A DNA stretch of 64,000 nt, from positions 4,914-68,913 of the forward strand of contig JAZNAG010000104.1 of the NCBI GenBank assembly GCA_045586405.1, in the 5' to 3' direction. Position 1 is the stretch's first letter. Every line of letters starts with the position of its first letter. Below are positions 58,864 through 64,000 of this stretch, piece after piece. The stretch is from SIG607 sp045586405. Its GTDB lineage: Bacteria; Bacillota; Clostridia; Oscillospirales; Acutalibacteraceae. The notes beneath the pieces were generated by a model, which ran no database searches, was not told where the DNA came from, and saw only the letters and a program-made list of their open reading frames with translations. The translations under genes were made by a program, and so were the position numbers.

Positions 58864-60016
58864 AACTGAAACTTGACGGATTCTTCTTAACACTGTTTAC
58901 CATAACTTCAAAGTGCAAATGGTTACCGGTAGACCATCCGGTTGTTCCCACATACCCGATTATCTGTCCGCGCTTTACAGAAGCGCCATTGCTAACAGTT
59001 ACACTCTTCATATGCGCATAAAGGGTTTTATAGGTGTTACCGTCTTCTGATTTACCATGATCTATGGCAACATAGTTACCATAACCGCCACCACAACCAC
59101 AGGAATAATTTTTGCCGTAGTTATGGGAACAGCTATTATTTACATAATAAACTTGTCCGTCTGCAGCAGCACGAACAGGCTTTCCTGCAATACCGCTGCC
59201 GGCGATATCAATACCCTTATGATTTCCTTTGTGAACACTGTCGTTACTTTGCCAACCTGCAGAAATACTATAATGACCTGCTACAGGCCAGAGGAAGTTG
59301 CCGCCTGCAAAATTTATATTTGAATTACTGCTTGCTTCACTGATCTTTTTAGCAGTTTCTTCCATAATTTTCTGTGCGGCAGATATATCGCTGTTAAGCT
59401 CTTTGATAACGCTGTTAACTTCAGCAACATCTTTTTTCAGTGAACTGTTATATGAGTCAAGCTTGCTTTTTTCTTTTTTCTGTTCATCAAGAATGGCTCG
59501 AATTTCAACCTTTTCTTTTTCGATTTCCGAAATAGCGGCGTTGATTTTATTTACTAAATCGTTATCTTTTTCAGCAAGGGTTGCCGTCATTTCAGCAAGA
59601 ACAAGGTATTCAGAAAAATCCTCAGCACCAAGAAGAACCTGAACATTGCTTTGGTTTCCACCGGTCATATATATTGAACGGATACGCTTTCTGAATTGCT
59701 CGTTATCGGCTTCCATCTGAGCATTTTTTCTGTCAATTTCAGCCTGTTTTGCGGATATTTGTTTGTTAAGTGAAGAAATTTTAGCATTGCAATCGTCAAC
59801 AAGATCCTGAGTTGCTTTAATCTTTGTATCAAGAGCATTCTTTACCTGTTGCTGATCTTTTTTCTTTTTCTTAGCATCATCAAGCGCTTTTTGAGCGGCA
59901 TCATACTTTTCTTCAAGAGTTTCGGCACTAACCTGAACAGGTTCAGGCAGTATAACAACACTTACTAGAAATGCACAACAGATAATTGCAACTAACTTAA
60001 TAAAACGTGATTTCAT
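58853..60016 (-). CDS. EnvC/PcsB-like murein hydrolase (coiled coil plus M23 peptidase)
   Basis: The 387-residue exported protein has a signal peptide (1-28), a long coiled-coil region (about 30-235, with KKKKDQQQVKNALDTKIK and EIEKEKVEIRAILDEQKKEK), and a C-terminal LytM/M23 domain (about 250-385) with zinc motifs VHKGNHKGIDIAGSG and NHLHFEVM, so it is probably catalytically active. An insert with closely spaced cysteines (SCSHNYGKNYSCGCGGGYG) sits in the domain. It follows ftsEX, the arrangement expected when FtsEX activates a peptidoglycan hydrolase at division. Downstream the VanZ-like gene overlaps it. Confidence 0.9.
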   Translation of the reverse strand: MKSRFIKLVAIICCAFLVSVVILPEPVQVSAETLEEKYDAAQKALDDAKKKKKDQQQVKNALDTKIKATQDLVDDCNAKISSLNKQISAKQAEIDRKNAQMEADNEQFRKRIRSIYMTGGNQSNVQVLLGAEDFSEYLVLAEMTATLAEKDNDLVNKINAAISEIEKEKVEIRAILDEQKKEKSKLDSYNSSLKKDVAEVNSVIKELNSDISAAQKIMEETAKKISEASSNSNINFAGGNFLWPVAGHYSISAGWQSNDSVHKGNHKGIDIAGSGIAGKPVRAAADGQVYYVNNSCSHNYGKNYSCGCGGGYGNYVAIDHGKSEDGNTYKTLYAHMKSVTVSNGASVKRGQIIGYVGTTGWSTGNHLHFEVMVNSVKKNPSSFSYDK

Positions 60017-60096
60017 TATAACTCCTTAGCCAAAGCATTCAAACCCGAATCAGATTTTTGAATACGGATTTTACGCTCTGTTTCGTTAAAATACTC

Positions 60097-60116
60097 GCAA
60101 ATCCGTCAGGATTTGC
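60097..60116 (-). other. Hairpin between ftsX and the envC-like gene
   Basis: GCAAATCC and GGATTTGC form a perfect 8-bp hairpin with loop GTCA on the plus strand (TGAC on the mRNA) in the 110-bp gap. TAGCCAAA (60027-60034) and TTTTGGCTA (60121-60129) form an outer inverted repeat that spans the ftsX stop codon. A processing or partial termination signal is possible. Confidence 0.45.
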
Positions 60117-60126
60117 TGTGTTTTGG

Positions 60127-61134
60127 CTAAATAGCAACAAATTCGCTGCCTTCTCTTTTTAAATATTTGCTTATCATAATAATGCTTCCAAAAGCACCTG
60201 CAACAACACCAATAGCAACAAAAATACCTAAAAGAAGCAGAGCTTTAGACGAGAACGCTATAAGTTCAAAATTGCCCGCACCGGATAGTATAGCTTCAGC
60301 GGCAACACGGTAACAGCAATAAAGTAAGCCTTCGGAAATCACAGCCGAAATAAGACCGATAACCACGCCTTCAACAACAAAGGGAATTCTTATAAATCCG
60401 TCGGTTGCACCAACTGCTTTCATAATACCTATCTCAAGTTTTCTGTTATACATAGTAACACGAATGGTGTTTGAAACTATAACAAGTGAAATAATGAGAA
60501 GTATAGATATAATAGCGATACCCGCAATAAAAATGCCGTTCTTTATAGAGGTTATTTTTTCGGCAAGATCGGTTTGTGCCTGAATAGTATTTACACCACT
60601 GATTTTTTTAATGTTGTCAATAGTTTCGTCGAACTTTGCAAGACTTGTCATAGTAACACGAGCACCGGAAGACAACGGATTATTATTACCGTCAAGTGCA
60701 TCTATAGCCGCTTCCGCTTTATCGCTCATACTCTTTTTAACAATTTCCAGAGCTTCTTCTTTTGATATGAATTCAGCAGAAGCTACATTATCAAGGCCTT
60801 CAATTTCATAACAAATTGCCTTAGCCTCTTCATCGTTATGAACGATATACATATCATCACATATACCGTTTTCGTCAAGTTGGGCACCCTCAGGAGCAGT
60901 TCTGCCGTTTACATCATATCTGGCGGCATTGTAATCGTCAAAAAATACCATTACAACATTCTGCTGTTCAAGGTTACCGATTATTTTGGTGACATTCATT
61001 GAAAGAAGTACCGAAAGACCGATAAGCACCATACACGCAACAAGTACACCGATGGACGATAATGTCATAAGACGGTTTACCCATACGTTTTTAAAGCCTT
61101 CTTTGGTAAGATATTTCATACTGCTAATTTTCAT
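60127..61134 (-). CDS. ftsX: Cell division protein FtsX
   Basis: The 335-residue permease-like protein pairs with FtsE. The N-terminal membrane helix follows a short cytoplasmic segment (LTKEGFKNVWVNRLMTLSSI), the extracytoplasmic domain lies at about 55-200 (QQNVVMVFFDDYNAARYDV then a kinase-like EEAKAICYEIEGLDNV region), and three helices follow with MYNRKLEIGIMKAVGATDGF between them. The ATG 61134 follows GGAGGTAAG and overlaps the ftsE end by 11 bases. FtsX would pass ATP-driven movement to an extracellular peptidoglycan hydrolase, here probably the next gene's product. Confidence 0.94.
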   Translation of the reverse strand: MKISSMKYLTKEGFKNVWVNRLMTLSSIGVLVACMVLIGLSVLLSMNVTKIIGNLEQQNVVMVFFDDYNAARYDVNGRTAPEGAQLDENGICDDMYIVHNDEEAKAICYEIEGLDNVASAEFISKEEALEIVKKSMSDKAEAAIDALDGNNNPLSSGARVTMTSLAKFDETIDNIKKISGVNTIQAQTDLAEKITSIKNGIFIAGIAIISILLIISLVIVSNTIRVTMYNRKLEIGIMKAVGATDGFIRIPFVVEGVVIGLISAVISEGLLYCCYRVAAEAILSGAGNFELIAFSSKALLLLGIFVAIGVVAGAFGSIIMISKYLKREGSEFVAI

Positions 61135-61846
61135 CTATCTTACCTCCTACATTATCAGCAACTATTCTGCCCTTATCAAGCATAATAACGCGATGTCCAA
61201 AGTCACGCACGAGGTTGTGGTCATGAGTTACCATAAGCACGGTAGTACCTCTGCGGTTAATTTCAGTAAGTAGGGACACTATCTCATAAGACATATTAGG
61301 GTCTACGTTACCTGAAGGCTCGTCCGCGATAATAAGGCTGGGGTTATTTACAAGAGCACGGGCAAGGCCGACACGCTGTTGTTCACCGCCTGAAAGCTGA
61401 TTCGGCATAGAACGTGCCTTATCACCAAGACCGACAAGCGAAAGTGCTTTAGCAACCTGAAGACGAATATCACGGTTCTGAGCACCCGTAACGTGCATGG
61501 CAAAAGCAACATTTTCATAAACGCTCATATTAGGTATAAGTCTGAAATCCTGAAAAACTATACCCATAGTACGTCTTAGCATAGGAATATGTCTATGACG
61601 CATTTTAGTAAGCTCATATCCGTTTACATTGATAACACCTGTATTTGGCCTCTCCTCACGCATAATGAGTTTCATAAAGGTACTTTTACCTGCACCTGAC
61701 GAGCCAACCACAAAAACGAATTCGCCGCTGTTTATCGTGATGTTTACATCATTAAGTGCATGGGTACCTGTCTGATATATTTTTGAAACACCCTTAAATT
61801 CAATTACCGGCTTTTCTACATTAAAGCCTGACTGAACCTCTGACAC
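61124..61846 (-). CDS. ftsE: Cell division ATP-binding protein FtsE
   Basis: The 240-residue ABC ATPase has Walker A FVVGSSGAGKSTFMKLI, signature LSGGEQQRVGLARA, Walker B LIIADEPSGNVD and H-loop VTHDHNLV. It begins at GTG 61846 with only a weak site (TTGGAAT). The gene starts 18 bases after the PucR-type regulator ends, so they may be co-transcribed. FtsE drives FtsX and controls hydrolysis of peptidoglycan at the septum. Confidence 0.95.
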   Translation of the reverse strand: MSEVQSGFNVEKPVIEFKGVSKIYQTGTHALNDVNITINSGEFVFVVGSSGAGKSTFMKLIMREERPNTGVINVNGYELTKMRHRHIPMLRRTMGIVFQDFRLIPNMSVYENVAFAMHVTGAQNRDIRLQVAKALSLVGLGDKARSMPNQLSGGEQQRVGLARALVNNPSLIIADEPSGNVDPNMSYEIVSLLTEINRRGTTVLMVTHDHNLVRDFGHRVIMLDKGRIVADNVGGKIDEN

Positions 61847-61864
61847 AAAAATTCCAACTTTCTT

Positions 61865-62947
61865 TTAATACTTAATGGGGTTAGACTTAAGATATTTGTT
61901 TACCATAAGAGCAATTTTGAAGATAATAGCGTGGTCGAACTCACGAAGGTCAAGACCTGTTATCTTCTTGATTTTTTCAAGACGGTAAACGAGAGTATTA
62001 CGATGCACAAAAAGCTTTCTTGAAGTTTCGGAAACGTTAAGATTATTTTCAAAGAACTTTTGAATGGTGAAAAGAGTTTCCTGATCAAGACTTTCTATAG
62101 AACCGCGTTTAAAAACTTCCTTAAGGAAGGATTCGCAAAGTGTGGTGGGAAGCTGATAAATAAGACGGGCAATACCAAGACTGTTATAACAAACAATAGT
62201 CTTATCGGTATCAAACACCTTGCCAACCTCAAGAGCAGCCTGAGCCTCTTTAAAGGAACGGGCAAGATCTTTAAGGTTATCAACTGTAGTACCTACGCCA
62301 ATTGTAGCGTGAGCATAAAATTCACCTGTTAAGGTATCGGCAATAGAAGTAGCAAGTTTTTCGATATCTTTAGCTTCTATACCGGGTTTGGTTTCCTTAA
62401 TAAGAGCAATATCGGTTTCGTTAATGTTAACAACAAAATCTTTAGCTTTGTCAGGGAAAAGATTCTGAATAACATCATATACCGAAACATCACCCGGCTC
62501 ACTTACTCTGATTAAAATAACGGTACGCATAACATCAGAATTAAAATAAAGCTCTCTTGCTTTAAGATAAATATCACCGGGAAGAATATTATCAAGAATT
62601 ATATTTTTAATGAAGTTGCCTCTGTCATACTTTTCATCGTAATAAAATTTGATGTTCATAAAGGCAACAGCAATAACTGCACAGTATTTTTCAGCAATAA
62701 GGTCATCGCCCTCTACAAAAATAATGTAATCATTGTTCTGACCGGGATTGATAGATTTAAAAGTATATCCATCAGCAACAGCGCACTCATTACCCATAGG
62801 TAATTCGTACGATACGTTAAGTACCTCTCCTATCTTTCCGAGTTCGCTACAAGCAATAACAGTATTGTTTTCATCAATAACACCGAAGGTCTTATCAATA
62901 GTATCCTTCATCTGATGAATTACACCCTGAAACAAGCGATTTGACAT
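61865..62947 (-). CDS. PucR/CdaR family helix-turn-helix regulator
   Basis: The 360-residue protein has a GGDEF-like middle domain (about 150-260, with GVGTTVDNLKDLARSFKEAQ) and a C-terminal PucR-type HTH (about 300-355): FFENNLNVSETSRKLFVHRN followed by TLVYRLEKIKKITG. This arrangement is characteristic of the CdaR/PucR family, which responds to purine catabolites or sugar acids in known cases. I use ATG 62947 behind AAAGGAA. It precedes ftsE by 18 bp on the same strand, which is unusual for this family. The ligand is unknown. Confidence 0.85.
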   Translation of the reverse strand: MSNRLFQGVIHQMKDTIDKTFGVIDENNTVIACSELGKIGEVLNVSYELPMGNECAVADGYTFKSINPGQNNDYIIFVEGDDLIAEKYCAVIAVAFMNIKFYYDEKYDRGNFIKNIILDNILPGDIYLKARELYFNSDVMRTVILIRVSEPGDVSVYDVIQNLFPDKAKDFVVNINETDIALIKETKPGIEAKDIEKLATSIADTLTGEFYAHATIGVGTTVDNLKDLARSFKEAQAALEVGKVFDTDKTIVCYNSLGIARLIYQLPTTLCESFLKEVFKRGSIESLDQETLFTIQKFFENNLNVSETSRKLFVHRNTLVYRLEKIKKITGLDLREFDHAIIFKIALMVNKYLKSNPIKY

Positions 62948-62989
62948 ATTGCACATTCCTTTCAAGAAAATATAAATACTCACACTACC

Positions 62990-63018
62990 ATTTTACACAA
63001 AAACCGCATATAATTCAA
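62990..63018 (-). promoter_or_regulatory. Promoter of the PucR-ftsEX operon
   Basis: On the minus strand TTGAAT (63013-63018), a 17-bp spacer and TAAAAT (62990-62995), 43 bp before the start codon. Confidence 0.7.
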
Positions 63019-63111
63019 GTGTAAATTTTGAAAAAGTTACAAAATAATTACAAATTTTAAAATAAAATATTTTTTATGTAGAATATATTAGTAAAAATAG
63101 GAAAAAACAAA

Positions 63112-63140
63112 AAAATCCGCCCCAAAAAAGGGCGGATTTT
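63112..63140 (-). terminator. Terminator after the sugar-ABC ATPase gene
   Basis: AAAATCCGCCC and GGGCGGATTTT form an 11-bp stem, followed on the minus strand by T7. Confidence 0.88.
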
Positions 63141-63150
63141 AATTGGTTTA

Positions 63151-64000
63151 TTAGTTTGTGATGGTCTTTTCGGTATCCTTGTCGAAAAGATGAATTTTGC
63201 CGGGTTCGAGAGTGATTTTAATAACATCACCGGGACGGGCAGTATTGGTAGGAGCAACACGAGCGTTGATAGAGTGGCCTTCGCAGTCCATATAGAGATA
63301 GGTTTCTGCGCCCATAAGCTCGGTAACTTCAACCTTAGCTTCAACAACGCCATCGGGGAACTGTTCAAGAAGTTCTTCTTCGTTATGAACGTTCTCAGGA
63401 CGGATACCCATAATAACTTCTTTACCTGCATAAGCTTCAAGGCAGTTATCCTTGTTTTTGCTTTCAGGAAGAGCAATTTTGAACTTAACGCCTGCTCTTG
63501 TCTTGGTATCTTCACTACCGAACTCTACAAAGTACTTGTCGCCTTCTTTAAGAAGTTTTGACTCAATAAAGTTCATCTGAGGAGAACCGATAAAGCCTGC
63601 AACGAAGAGATTGCAAGGATAGAGATAAAGATTCTGAGGAGTATCAACCTGCTGAATAAGACCGCTCTTCATAACAACGATACGGGTACCCATTGTCATA
63701 GCTTCAGTCTGGTCATGGGTAACGTAGATAAAGGTTGTACCAAGTCTCTGATGAAGCTTAGAAATTTCAGTACGCATCTGTGCACGAAGCTTGGCATCCA
63801 AGTTGGAAAGCGGCTCGTCAAGCAAGAAGACCTTCGGCTCACGAACGATAGCACGACCAAGCGCAACACGCTGACGCTGACCACCGGACAAAGCCTTCGG
63901 TTTACGATCCAGCAAGTGTGCGATATCGAGGATACGAGCAGCCTCGTCAACACGACGTTTGATTTCATCCTTCGGTGCAACATCATTTACAAGACGGTCA
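63151..64000 (-). CDS. UgpC/MsmX-type ABC transporter ATP-binding protein (partial, N-terminus off the window)
   Basis: The gene runs off the right edge, leaving about 282 residues of an expected ~370; Walker A is outside the window. Visible are VNDVAPKDEIKRRVDEAARI, the signature ALSGGQRQRVALGRAIVREP, Walker B VFLLDEPLSNLD, H-loop YVTHDQTEAMTMG and the C-terminal OB/TOBE domains with IMGIRPENVHNEEEL. This is the multi-sugar importer ATPase family, in which a single ATPase often serves several substrate-binding and permease sets. It has a strong terminator and no transporter genes downstream, which suits such a shared ATPase. Confidence 0.92.
   Translation of the reverse strand, partial: DRLVNDVAPKDEIKRRVDEAARILDIAHLLDRKPKALSGGQRQRVALGRAIVREPKVFLLDEPLSNLDAKLRAQMRTEISKLHQRLGTTFIYVTHDQTEAMTMGTRIVVMKSGLIQQVDTPQNLYLYPCNLFVAGFIGSPQMNFIESKLLKEGDKYFVEFGSEDTKTRAGVKFKIALPESKNKDNCLEAYAGKEVIMGIRPENVHNEEELLEQFPDGVVEAKVEVTELMGAETYLYMDCEGHSINARVAPTNTARPGDVIKITLEPGKIHLFDKDTEKTITN

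Overview
The window looks like chromosome from a low-GC, anaerobic, endospore-forming Firmicute of the Clostridia type, probably a gut Oscillospirales/Ruminococcaceae-like bacterium; that taxonomic guess is inference. The evidence is spo0A, sigG, spoIVB and a ymxH-like gene together with pyruvate formate-lyase and its activase, ATP-dependent PEP carboxykinase, meso-diaminopimelate dehydrogenase, cell-wall-binding repeat proteins, and near-consensus sigma-A promoters (TTGACA or TTGNNN, 16-17 bp, TATAAT) in an AT-rich background. There is no rRNA, CRISPR array or prophage.

Layout. 1-3.4 kb: partial comM/yifB, tRNA-Ser and a secreted glucosaminidase with cell-wall-binding repeats. 3.5-13.5 kb, mostly minus strand: HAD phosphatase with an SDR, ddh, a beta-glycosidase/MFS pair, a cation/proton antiporter, an AraC regulator divergent from a Gfo/Idh oxidoreductase, and a DUF5662 gene. 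13.6-16.2 kb: a four-tRNA operon, hslO, a methyltransferase, a TrpR-like yerC regulator and tRNA-Leu. 16.4-28.8 kb: one gene for a 4148-residue secreted protein built from three Pmp-like (GGAI/FxxN) modules, a phospholipase D-like domain and seven LamG-like repeats. 29-33.6 kb: a short DUF1538 protein, serine dehydratase and a MacB-like ABC transporter. 33.6-41 kb: the complete hisZGDCBHAF-IE operon. 41-43.4 kb: metA and metY. 43.5-46.7 kb: a probable ZTP riboswitch, then pflB-pflA. 46.7-50.5 kb: spo0A, an AraC regulator and pckA. 50.5-51.3 kb: an IS200-type insertion sequence. 51.3-53 kb: a scar holding a glycyl-radical activase and three pseudogene fragments. 53-55.3 kb: a modular M23 cell-wall hydrolase behind a structured leader RNA. 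55.3-63 kb: spoIVB, ymxH-like gene, sigG, a VanZ-like gene, an EnvC-like M23 hydrolase, ftsX, ftsE and a PucR-type regulator. 63.1-64 kb: a sugar-ABC ATPase that runs off the end.

How the genes fit together. PflB/PflA and PckA indicate fermentative metabolism, and formate from PflB feeds one-carbon metabolism, which matches a ZTP sensor in its leader. E111 of MetA predicts O-acetylhomoserine, the substrate MetY uses. The his promoter carries a palindrome in its spacer, and a YerC/HisR-type TrpR-like regulator lies in the same window. FtsEX with the adjacent EnvC-like hydrolase forms a division/cell-wall module next to late sporulation genes.

The least explained features are the giant repeat protein, the approximately 220-nt switch-like leader at 55037-55257, the pseudogene scar at 52.1-52.8 kb, and an apparent AUU start codon in sigG.
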